Below are positions 1-5,473 of a stretch of DNA of 7,878 nt, one piece after another. The position numbers and the translations under genes were made by a program. The stretch comes from Brachyspira catarrhinii (GTDB lineage Bacteria; Spirochaetota; Brachyspiria; Brachyspirales; Brachyspiraceae). Each line of letters starts with the position of its first letter. Position 1 is the stretch's first letter. Below the pieces are notes generated by a model, which ran no database searches, was not told where the DNA came from, and saw nothing but the letters and a program-made list of their open reading frames with translations. The stretch lies in NCBI RefSeq assembly GCF_005518285.1, contig NZ_SJDU01000076.1, forward strand, positions 1 to 7,878, read 5' to 3'.

Positions 1-54
1 CTGCTTAATTTTTCTATATTATTAAACTCTGCTTAATTTTTCTATATTATTAAA
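1..54. repeat. 28-bp tandem direct duplication
   Basis: Bases 1-26 and 29-54 are identical (26 of 26), separated by CT at 27-28, so the unit is 28 bp and occurs at least twice. More copies could lie to the left of the window. The repeat covers the 3' end of the minus-strand coiled-coil gene. Because 28 is not a multiple of 3, the second copy is read in another frame and supplies the TAA stop at 24-22. The duplication itself is plainly visible. Whether it is a true allele, a variable tract or an assembly error cannot be decided here. Confidence 0.95.
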
Positions 55-1818
55 TTCTTCGTCATATTTTTCTTTCAAAACGGACAATTTGCTATCCATA
101 TCGCCCAAATTGGAAGCGGTATTTTTAATATAACTGTCTATATTTTCTTCCAAATTAACTTTTATATTATTATATTGATTTTCCAACTCTTGCATTTTTG
201 CGCTTGCATGAGTTTCCAAATCTTTATACAAATATTCTTTTTCCAAATTCAAAGAATCCAATATTTCTTCTTGCTTATTTCCCAATATAGAAGAAAATTC
301 CGAAGTTTGATAATGAATTTCGTCTATTTTTTCTTTTAATAAATTTGTCTCGCCTTCGACATCCGCTCTGAGTTCGTTTATTTCGGCAATCAAAGAACCT
401 CGAGCGTTATCAATAGAATATTCCATGTCGTCTTGCGTTTTTAATAAAATATCGCTTTTCAATTTTTCTATATCGTTTGAAATTTCTTCAAATCGGTTTT
501 CCGCTTTAAGTAAAGTTTCTTCGCTCATTCCGTCAAGAGCGATAATCAAATCGGACAATTCTTTTGTTTTATTTCTGTAAAGAGTTATTATTCCGTCATT
601 TTCGTTTTCAAGGACATCTCTTATATTGTTTGAAAATATTTCGACTTCGGTTAATAATCTTCTGTTTATATCGTCTTTAAGCGCGTTAAAATCCAAATCC
701 AATCGATTCGTTCTTTCGGCATAATCGTTTGCAATAAAATCGGCTTTGTCTTTTATATCGTCTATAGACTGTTCTAAAGAAACGGCTTTTTGTTCGATAG
801 ATTCTAAAAACGCTTCTTTATCTTGAGTTATTTTTTCAAGTCCTTCTCTTAAAGAAGAATATAACATTTCTTTAGTTTTTTCCATTTCGTCTCTAAATTC
901 CAAAACGGTTGATTCGGTTATTGAATTTAATCTATCGTGAATTGTGTCTCTTAAATTAATTAATTCGCTTTCGAGTCCATCTTTTGATTGGCTTAAAGTT
1001 TCGTATCTTTCTTCAATGCCTTTTGATTTCAAATCGATTTCGTCCGCAAACGAAGAATATTTATTAATGAGTTCCTCTCTGCTTTTTTCAAACAATTCCG
1101 CCAACTGCTCGATATTATTTTTCGCGGTTCTCTCTGCAAGTTGAGTGAGCTGATTTGTAAATAATTCTTCTTTTCTTGCCACATGAAGTTTAAACTCTTC
1201 CGTTAGCGCCGATATTTTTTCTTTTTCTTGTTCCGCCATATCGGTATAACGAGCGTCTCTGTCGAGTAGGTTAGAGGTAAGAGAATCGAATCTTTTATAT
1301 AATTCGGATTCAAAATCGTTTAATTTGGAATTGTAGGATTCTATAAGTTTATCTTGAACGGAAGAAACATTTTTTTCAAGTTCAATCATTTTTGTTTTTA
1401 CATCGGAAATTCTTTTATAAGTTTTTTCTATCGTATTTCTTTCTTTTAAAACAGTATCGACTTTATTTAAAATATCCAAATAAGCTTCTTCCAGAGAATC
1501 GACTTGTTCTTGATATTGCGAAACCGCCGCTTTATAATCTTTATACGATTCTATTTTAGTGTTGAGTTTAGCCAAATCTTCTTCCATAGACTTGCTTATG
1601 AATCCCGCTTTTTTAACGGCAATCTCCAAATCTATAGCGTTGTCTTTCACTTCGGAAATTTTTTCGTCTATTATTCCCTCCAGAGCCGCTTTTTCTTCTT
1701 CAAAAATATTGTTGAAATTTCCAATATTTGAATTTCTTCTGTTGTCGATAATCTTTGCGATTCCGACTACTATAATCGGAATTATAAACATTAAGGCAAA
1801 ATTAAGAATAGGGAACAT
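22..1818 (-). CDS. Membrane-anchored long coiled-coil protein (SpiroCoCo-like), possibly 3'-truncated
   Basis: Encodes 598 residues. Residues about 3-23 are a hydrophobic helix (PIIVVGIAKII), followed by a basic NRR and then about 570 residues of charged, heptad-like sequence rich in E, K, L and D with no cysteine. This looks like one long coiled coil on the cytoplasmic side or in the periplasm, anchored at its N-terminus. The layout resembles the spirochaetal coiled-coil proteins named SpiroCoCo; that assignment is from memory of the family style, not from a search, and no catalytic motif is seen. A structural or cytoskeletal role is an inference. The ATG at 1818-1816 is chosen because GGAG lies seven bases upstream (1828-1825); a TTG at 1830 would overlap this ribosome site. 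The C-terminus is odd: the coiled coil ends abruptly at KLSRV because a 28-bp tandem duplication shifts the frame into a stop. With one repeat copy the frame would run out of the window. Confidence 0.85.
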   Translation of the reverse strand: MFPILNFALMFIIPIIVVGIAKIIDNRRNSNIGNFNNIFEEEKAALEGIIDEKISEVKDNAIDLEIAVKKAGFISKSMEEDLAKLNTKIESYKDYKAAVSQYQEQVDSLEEAYLDILNKVDTVLKERNTIEKTYKRISDVKTKMIELEKNVSSVQDKLIESYNSKLNDFESELYKRFDSLTSNLLDRDARYTDMAEQEKEKISALTEEFKLHVARKEELFTNQLTQLAERTAKNNIEQLAELFEKSREELINKYSSFADEIDLKSKGIEERYETLSQSKDGLESELINLRDTIHDRLNSITESTVLEFRDEMEKTKEMLYSSLREGLEKITQDKEAFLESIEQKAVSLEQSIDDIKDKADFIANDYAERTNRLDLDFNALKDDINRRLLTEVEIFSNNIRDVLENENDGIITLYRNKTKELSDLIIALDGMSEETLLKAENRFEEISNDIEKLKSDILLKTQDDMEYSIDNARGSLIAEINELRADVEGETNLLKEKIDEIHYQTSEFSSILGNKQEEILDSLNLEKEYLYKDLETHASAKMQELENQYNNIKVNLEENIDSYIKNTASNLGDMDSKLSVLKEKYDEEFNNIEKLSRV

Positions 1819-1824
1819 ACAAAT

Positions 1825-1828
1825 CTCC
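1825..1828 (-). promoter_or_regulatory. Ribosome binding site GGAG that sets the coiled-coil gene start
   Basis: On the minus strand GGAG (1828-1825) stands seven bases before the ATG at 1818-1816. It decides for this ATG over the in-frame TTG four codons upstream, whose codon would lie immediately before this site. Confidence 0.75.
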
Positions 1829-1849
1829 AAATTATTTAATTAACATAAA

Positions 1850-1882
1850 TTTATTAACATAATAATATATTATGTTAATAAA
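1850..1882. repeat. 33-bp near-palindrome, candidate operator
   Basis: Two perfect 15-base arms (1850-1864 and 1868-1882) flank a 3-base centre. Each arm holds the 10-mer ATTAACATAA or its complement TTATGTTAAT; a third copy sits at 1839-1848, in the same orientation as the left arm and 14 bases from it. A further exact copy is at 7051-7060 between birA and the lipoprotein gene. The palindrome covers most of the promoter of the coiled-coil gene. This fits an operator for a dimeric regulator, though I do not recognise the regulator; it could also fold as a hairpin or cruciform. Confidence 0.65.
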
Positions 1883-1890
1883 AATGTCAA
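1862..1890 (-). promoter_or_regulatory. Sigma-70-type promoter of the coiled-coil gene
   Basis: On the minus strand TTGACA (1890-1885) is followed after 17 bases by TATTAT (1867-1862): a perfect -35, optimal spacing and a good -10. Transcription would start near 1855, giving a leader of roughly 37 bases before the ATG at 1818. The spacer, -10 and start point lie inside the near-palindrome at 1850-1882, so a repressor bound there would block this promoter. Confidence 0.7.
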
Positions 1891-1972
1891 CACTATTTTT
1901 AAATTTTTTTTAAACTTATTCATAATCTGCTAATTACCCTATAATAAGTTGTTTTATAATAAATAATTACGC

Positions 1973-2000
1973 TTGATTTTTTTTTATAATATAGTATAAT
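1973..2000 (+). promoter_or_regulatory. Promoter of the gmk-rpoZ-miaA operon
   Basis: TTGATT (1973-1978), a 16-base spacer and TATAAT (1995-2000) form a good sigma-70-type promoter. A second TATAAT at 1985-1990 is too close to the -35 to be used with it. Transcription would begin near 2007, leaving a leader of about 29 bases before the gmk ATG. Confidence 0.65.
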
Positions 2001-2035
2001 TATTGCAATTCTTTATTGTTATTTTGGGTATATTA

Positions 2036-2587
2036 ATGGGAAAGATTGTCGTTATTACCGCGCCCTCGGCGGCGGGTAAAACAACTTTAATAAAAAAGTA
2101 TTTGGAAAATCATCCGCAAACTTTATTTAGCGTTTCGCATACTACAAGAGACAAAAGAAGCGGAGAGATTGAAGGCAAAGATTATTATTTTATCGATAAA
2201 GAAAAATTTGAAGAGATGATAAACGAAGGAAAATTTTTGGAATGGGCGAATGTCCATGAACATTATTACGGAACTTCGATTGAAGAAATTGAAAAAGCGA
2301 AAAATAAAAACGACACTTTAATACTCGATTTGGATATTCAAGGAGCTTTATTTCTTAAAGAAAACGGAATAAAGGCTAAATATATTTTTATAGAACCCGT
2401 TTCGATAGAAGATTTGAAAAATAGGCTTCATGGAAGAGGAACTGAATCGGAAGAAGATATAAAAATAAGAATTTGGGATGCTAAAAGAGAATTGGAATAT
2501 AAAGACAGATTCGATTTTATAATTAAAAACGAGGAAATTGAAGAGGCTTATAAAGAGCTTGAAAAAGCTATTAATTCAAAAAAATAA
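2036..2587 (+). CDS. gmk: Guanylate kinase
   Basis: Cytosolic enzyme that phosphorylates GMP (and dGMP) to GDP with ATP, an essential step in purine nucleotide supply. The product is 183 residues, slightly short for the family (about 190-207). Visible motifs are the P-loop APSAAGKTT (9-17), where the usual SGAGK reads SAAGK; the GMP-binding segment with SHTTR (34-38), matching the guanylate kinase signature through residues 36-53; EWANVHEHYYGT (69-80); DLDIQGA (98-104); and the lid RGTESEEDIKIR (134-145). The ATG at 2036 is chosen because the P-loop follows it directly, as is usual. The upstream in-frame TTG at 2003 would lie before the predicted transcription start. The ribosome site is weak (GGG at 2026-2028). 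It is first in an operon with rpoZ, a pairing also seen in many other bacteria. Confidence 0.97.
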   Translation: MGKIVVITAPSAAGKTTLIKKYLENHPQTLFSVSHTTRDKRSGEIEGKDYYFIDKEKFEEMINEGKFLEWANVHEHYYGTSIEEIEKAKNKNDTLILDLDIQGALFLKENGIKAKYIFIEPVSIEDLKNRLHGRGTESEEDIKIRIWDAKRELEYKDRFDFIIKNEEIEEAYKELEKAINSKK

Positions 2588-2631
2588 TTTATAATTTTAA
2601 TATTAAATATTAATAATTTACGGAGAGAAAA

Positions 2632-3054
2632 ATGAGCATAATACCATTAAAAAAACTTATAGAATATAAAGGAAACCGCTACGAATTAAGCAGAGCGATG
2701 ATTGAGCTTGCAAAAACTGGCGGAAATTTATTAAGAAACGAAACGAAATACAGAAACGGAAAATATATTCCAACGGTTATTAAAAATATACTTGACGGAA
2801 ATATAAAATACGAATACGAAGAAAATACAAATATGTCCGTTGATGAAGAAGCTCCTTTCAAAAGCTCCGAAACGGAATACGATTCCGAAACTTACGCTAT
2901 AGAAGAGCCTAAAGAAGACGAAGAATTGGAAGAAATCTCCGCTGCCTCTAATGACGATGAAGACGATGACGAAGAAGAAAAACCAAAAAGAAGACGAAGA
3001 AGCAAAAACAAAGAAGAAAACGAAAATAAAGAAGAAATCGCAGAGAATTTATAA
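2632..3054 (+). CDS. rpoZ: RNA polymerase omega subunit with acidic/basic C-terminal tail
   Basis: Small RNA polymerase subunit that helps fold and hold beta'. Residues 1-60 carry the omega pattern: PLKKLIEYKGNRYEL (5-19) corresponds to the GNRF.L helix of known omegas, and YIPTVIKNILDGNI (45-58) corresponds to the segment ending in EIEEGLI of E. coli omega. Position immediately after gmk supports the call. At 140 residues it is much longer than E. coli omega (91). Residues 62-116 are strongly acidic with Asp/Glu runs (DDEDDDEEE), followed by the basic stretch KPKRRRRSK (117-125) and a mixed-charge end. The tail is probably disordered. A strong ribosome site, GGAGAG (2622-2627), precedes the ATG. 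The gap from gmk is 44 bases. Its TAA stop overlaps the ATG of an 18-codon mini-ORF leading to miaA. Confidence 0.85.
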   Translation: MSIIPLKKLIEYKGNRYELSRAMIELAKTGGNLLRNETKYRNGKYIPTVIKNILDGNIKYEYEENTNMSVDEEAPFKSSETEYDSETYAIEEPKEDEELEEISAASNDDEDDDEEEKPKRRRRSKNKEENENKEEIAENL

Positions 3055-3110
3055 TGCCAAAATTTATAAATTCTATGATTACAATTTATAAATTTCATAA
3101 AATAAAGTGA
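3054..3110 (+). CDS. 18-codon mini-ORF bridging rpoZ and miaA (putative leader/coupling ORF)
   Basis: The ATG at 3054-3056 shares its A with the rpoZ stop (TAATG). The frame reads 18 codons (MPKFINSMITIYKFHKIK) and stops at TGA 3108-3110, which overlaps the miaA GTG start at 3107-3109 (GTGA). The ORF therefore spans the whole intergenic gap. miaA has no Shine-Dalgarno sequence and a weak GTG start, so a ribosome finishing here could reinitiate on miaA, and rpoZ termination could feed the mini-ORF (GAG at 3043-3045 may help). What is seen is the frame and the two overlaps; translation and the coupling role are inference. The peptide is too short to judge by composition. An internal ATG at 3075 is another possible start. 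Confidence 0.45.
   Translation: MPKFINSMITIYKFHKIK
3060..3095. repeat. AT-only inverted repeat between rpoZ and miaA
   Basis: Thirteen-base arms at 3060-3072 and 3083-3095 flank a 10-base loop. Each arm contains the 12-base palindrome AATTTATAAATT (3061-3072 and 3083-3094), so the arms are both direct and inverted repeats. The same palindrome occurs at 4561-4572. The stem would be purely A-U and there is no U-tract after it, so it is not a convincing terminator. It could modulate passage of ribosomes or RNase cleavage ahead of miaA. Confidence 0.6.
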
Positions 3111-4036
3111 AAAAAATCGTTTTTATCTCGGGAGCTACAGCGTCTGGAAAAAGCGCTTTCGTCCATAAATTAATCGACAATTATTTTAACAACGCGACTA
3201 TAATATCCATAGATTCTATGCAAGTCTATAAATATATGGATATTGGTTCGGCGAAACCTACTCCCGAAGAAATAAAAAAATATAATTATAAAATGATTGA
3301 TATTATCGAGCCTTCTTTTAATTTCAATATCAAAGATTATCTCGATATATTCAAAACCGTTATTCAAAATATTGGAAAAGAAGAAGAGCCTATTTTCGGA
3401 GTCGGCGGAACGGGTTTTTATATAGATTCTATAAAATACGGAATATTTGACGAAACGAACGACAATAAAGAAAATTCGATTAAAATCAGAAAAGAGCTTT
3501 ATAAAAAAATAGAAAACGAAGGACTAGAATCTTTATATTTTGAGCTTTTAAAAATAGATAAAGAAGCTGCGGAAAATATAGATAGATTTAACGCTCGTAG
3601 AGTCGTTAGAGCTTTGGAAGTTTTTTATAATACGGGAAAGAAATTTTCGGAACTTAAAAAAGAAAGAAAAAAAATAATAGATTTGGATTATTTAAGTTAT
3701 ATTTTGGATATAGACAGAGAAACTATTTATAATAATATCAATAAAAGAGTAGATTCGATGTTTGATAAAGGTTTGCTTGAAGAAGTTAAATCTTTAATAA
3801 ATATGAATGTCGATATTAATAGCACTTCAATGCAAGCGATTGGCTATAAAGAATGCTACGATTATATAGCGGGTAATTCTATGACTTTTGAAGAACTTAA
3901 AGAACTGATAAAAAAACGAACTCGCAATTTTGCGAAAAGACAATTAACTTGGTTTAGAAGAGAAGAACATAGAAGAATAAAGCCCGAAGATATAGAGAAA
4001 GTTGCAAAAGAGATAAAAGAATTTTACAAATTATAA
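3107..4036 (+). CDS. miaA: tRNA dimethylallyltransferase
   Basis: Transfers the dimethylallyl group from DMAPP to N6 of A37 in tRNAs that read UNN codons, the first step to i6A/ms2i6A; acts in the cytosol. The 309-residue length is typical. Motifs are the P-loop GATASGKS (9-16; the usual GPTASGKS with Pro to Ala), DSMQVY (36-41), GVGGTGFYI (98-106), the NARRVVRALEV segment (162-172), SMQAIGYKE (241-249) and TRNFAKRQLTWFRR (272-285). All the family landmarks are present. The start is GTG at 3107: an in-frame TAA at 3098-3100 excludes anything longer, and the P-loop begins six codons later. No ribosome site is visible; the mini-ORF ending in GTGA may couple its translation to rpoZ. Its last two codons (TTA TAA) overlap the convergent transporter gene. 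Confidence 0.97.
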   Translation: MKKIVFISGATASGKSAFVHKLIDNYFNNATIISIDSMQVYKYMDIGSAKPTPEEIKKYNYKMIDIIEPSFNFNIKDYLDIFKTVIQNIGKEEEPIFGVGGTGFYIDSIKYGIFDETNDNKENSIKIRKELYKKIENEGLESLYFELLKIDKEAAENIDRFNARRVVRALEVFYNTGKKFSELKKERKKIIDLDYLSYILDIDRETIYNNINKRVDSMFDKGLLEEVKSLINMNVDINSTSMQAIGYKECYDYIAGNSMTFEELKELIKKRTRNFAKRQLTWFRREEHRRIKPEDIEKVAKEIKEFYKL

Positions 4037-4444
4037 AGTAATTATTAAAGTTCCAGCAACAATAAAAATAATTCCTATAATCGTTTTTAAGGTTATCGTT
4101 TCTTTTAAGAATATAAAAGCTAAAATAATCGTAAAAGCAATCGAGAGTTTATCTATTACGGCGACTTTTGAAACCTCTCCAATTTGAAGCGCTTTGAAAT
4201 AAAATATCCAAGACAAACCCGTAGTTATCCCCGAAATAATTAAAAAGATTAAATTTTTTGAATTAATCGATTTTATATTTTCAAAAGAATTCGTATAAAA
4301 AACTATAATCCATGACATAATCAAAATAATTATAGTTCTTATAGCTGTCGCCAAATTTGAATTAATATTCGATAATCCTAATTTTATAAATATCGCAGTC
4401 AAAGAAGCGAATATTGACGACATTAAAGCGTAAATTAAATACAT
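4031..4444 (-). CDS. Half-size EamA/DMT-family membrane transporter
   Basis: A 137-residue inner-membrane protein with about five hydrophobic segments (roughly 3-23, 31-51, 65-85, 92-113, 119-136). It matches a single EamA (drug/metabolite transporter) unit: an early FIKLGLSNI turn, then SWIFYFKALQIGEVSKVAVIDKLS (78-101), then ILAFIFLKETIT (107-118) near the end. Full-length DMT exporters carry two such units, so this one probably works as a dimer, like other single-domain members; the substrate is unknown. The ATG at 4444-4442 has a good ribosome site AAGGA six bases upstream. It converges on miaA and overlaps it by six bases (4031-4036, TTATAA), so both genes end in Leu-stop on the same bases and no terminator is seen between them. 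It appears to be monocistronic. Confidence 0.88.
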   Translation of the reverse strand: MYLIYALMSSIFASLTAIFIKLGLSNINSNLATAIRTIIILIMSWIIVFYTNSFENIKSINSKNLIFLIISGITTGLSWIFYFKALQIGEVSKVAVIDKLSIAFTIILAFIFLKETITLKTIIGIIFIVAGTLIITL

Positions 4445-4467
4445 AAAAAATCCTTATATCTTTATTC

Positions 4468-4495
4468 ATTTTAAATATTATTTATAAAAAAGCAA
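4468..4495 (-). promoter_or_regulatory. Possible promoter of the EamA transporter gene
   Basis: On the minus strand TTGCTT (4495-4490), a 16-base spacer and TAAAAT (4473-4468) would start transcription near 4461, just before the AAGGA ribosome site. A competing pair, TTGATT (4523-4518) with TTATAT (4500-4495) at 17 bases, lies further upstream. In such AT-rich DNA either could be chance. Confidence 0.35.
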
Positions 4496-4507
4496 TATAA
4501 GTTGTAA

Positions 4508-4561
4508 TTATTAGTTTAATCAAATAGTAATTTTTGTAAAAAAAAAAAATAAAACTAATAA
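4508..4561. repeat. 10-bp inverted repeat enclosing an A12 tract
   Basis: Arms at 4508-4517 and 4552-4561 (TTATTAGTTT and its complement) enclose 34 bases that include a run of 12 A at 4538-4549. The element lies between the divergent transporter and lipoprotein promoters. A homopolymer this long can bend DNA or vary in length by slippage; no effect is shown by the sequence. Confidence 0.5.
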
Positions 4562-4573
4562 ATTTATAAATTT
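4560..4573. repeat. 14-bp perfect palindrome, third copy of AATTTATAAATT
   Basis: AAATTTATAAATTT is its own reverse complement and ends four bases before the -35 of the lipoprotein promoter. Its 12-base core is the one found twice before miaA. It could be an upstream activator or repressor site, or simply AT-rich flank. Confidence 0.45.
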
Positions 4574-4576
4574 TAT

Positions 4577-4606
4577 TTGACATAAATTAAAAAATATGGT
4601 TATATA
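4577..4606 (+). promoter_or_regulatory. Probable promoter of the lipoprotein gene
   Basis: A perfect TTGACA (4577-4582) is followed after 18 bases by TATATA (4601-4606); TTATAT one base earlier gives 17. The perfect TATAAT at 4605-4610 is 22 bases away and too far to pair with this -35. The start would be near 4613, leaving about 26 bases before the ATG. Confidence 0.55.
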
Positions 4607-4638
4607 TAATATAAAATTTTTTATAAAAGGAGAACATT

Positions 4639-5385
4639 ATGATAAAAAGAATAATAATCATAATTTCACTATCTATGTTAGCTCTTGCCTGTAATAAAAA
4701 TACGGCATCATCGGGAAAACCGCTTACGAAAAATACGCCAAGCGTAAATAAAAGCGTAAAACAAGGCTCTTTAAGTTTGAACGCGAGCAAAACGGCTTTA
4801 TTTAGCGTATCCAAATCTGTAGACCAAAGTTCTACTTCAACTTCGGGAGATACGAATACGAATGACATTACCACTATTACGCCTGCCGAAGATACTACGG
4901 CAAACGATAGTAAAGCTGAAAATGAAAAAGTATATTCCGTATTAACTAGATTGTATAGCACTGTTTGGTTTCAAACCGAAGAAGAATATGACGATGGACA
5001 AGTGGAAACCGACTCTACTTTTCTTTACTTTAATGAAGATTCCAAAGTTGAAGAAAGAGAATTGGAAACTGGCGAACCAGACGAAAGCGAATATTCTATT
5101 GTGGAGATAGTCGAAGGTATCGAGTTGGTAACGAGCCAAAATAATAACGATACAACGAGAGATAGAAACGCTTGCATTGTTAAAAATACGGAGATTGGAG
5201 ACAACGACAGCGAATATCAATTATATTACCTTAAAGACGAAAATACTTTATATGTGATAGAATTGACTGAAAATTACACTAAAGCAAGCGAGCTTAAAAC
5301 TAAAGCCGATTCAATAATTAAAGAGATTGAAGGAAATAATGCAGTTAAATATAACGAAGATAAATATGCATTATCGACCATATAA
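4639..5385 (+). CDS. Putative outer-surface or periplasmic lipoprotein, function unknown
   Basis: Encodes 248 residues. The start has a strong ribosome site, AAAGGAG, six bases before the ATG. The N-terminus MIKR plus a hydrophobic run ends in the lipobox LALAC, so Cys18 would be lipidated after signal peptidase II cleavage. Residues 19-96 are a low-complexity linker rich in S, T, N and K (SSTSTSGDTNTND around 64-76). Residues 97-248 look like a compact, strongly acidic domain with alternating hydrophobic residues, probably mainly beta strands, containing RLYSTVWFQTEEE (104-116) and STFLYF (126-131), then a C-terminal helix (ASELKTKADSIIKEI, 216-230). Only one cysteine (179) follows Cys18. 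I do not recognise the family. It stands alone with its own promoter and a strong terminator. Lipoproteins of this layout are often exposed in spirochaetes, but location is inference. Confidence 0.85.
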   Translation: MIKRIIIIISLSMLALACNKNTASSGKPLTKNTPSVNKSVKQGSLSLNASKTALFSVSKSVDQSSTSTSGDTNTNDITTITPAEDTTANDSKAENEKVYSVLTRLYSTVWFQTEEEYDDGQVETDSTFLYFNEDSKVEERELETGEPDESEYSIVEIVEGIELVTSQNNNDTTRDRNACIVKNTEIGDNDSEYQLYYLKDENTLYVIELTENYTKASELKTKADSIIKEIEGNNAVKYNEDKYALSTI

Positions 5386-5426
5386 ACAATAAAATAAAAA
5401 ATAATTTTTGAGCTTTCATAGATACA

Positions 5427-5468
5427 AAAGGGGTTTAACTTCATTAGTTAAGCCCTTTATTTTTTATT
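5427..5468 (+). terminator. Intrinsic terminator of the lipoprotein gene
   Basis: The stem AAAGGG-(bulged G)-TTTAACT (5427-5440) pairs with AGTTAAGCCCTTT (5446-5458), with one G-T pair and a 5-base loop, and is followed by the T-rich run TTTATTTTTTATT. It begins about 40 bases after the stop codon. In the opposite direction the hairpin is followed by TTTTGTAT, so it may also end transcripts coming from the minus-strand cluster. Confidence 0.9.
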
Positions 5469-5473
5469 ATCTT

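Noticed and set aside
1819..1830. Longer coiled-coil gene start at TTG 1830
   Set aside because: It overlaps the GGAG ribosome site that serves the ATG at 1818.
1559..1843. 94-codon plus-strand frame and two other plus-strand frames (944-1144, 1504-1731) opposite the coiled-coil gene
   Set aside because: They are antisense to a long coding frame with convincing protein character and a good ribosome site; they have no ribosome site or recognisable product of their own.
1913..1950. 8-bp inverted repeat (AACTTATT / AATAAGTT) with a 22-base loop upstream of gmk
   Set aside because: Arms are short, almost all A/T and widely spaced; expected by chance in this composition, and it lies upstream of the gmk promoter rather than in its leader.
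2003..2035. Longer gmk start at TTG 2003
   Set aside because: It lies before the predicted transcription start (about 2007), has no ribosome site, and would push the P-loop away from its usual position next to the N-terminus.
3060..3095. Inverted repeat before miaA as an intrinsic terminator
   Set aside because: The stem has no G-C pairs and there is no T-run after it; an operon break here is not supported.
2892..3098. Minus-strand frame with a poly-serine run opposite rpoZ
   Set aside because: The serine run is the mirror of the Asp/Glu codons of the omega tail; no ribosome site.
4587..4961. 124-codon minus-strand frame opposite the lipoprotein gene
   Set aside because: It is antisense to the lipobox-bearing frame, which has the strong ribosome site, promoter and terminator; the antisense protein is a hydrophobic by-product of the Ser/Thr-rich codons.
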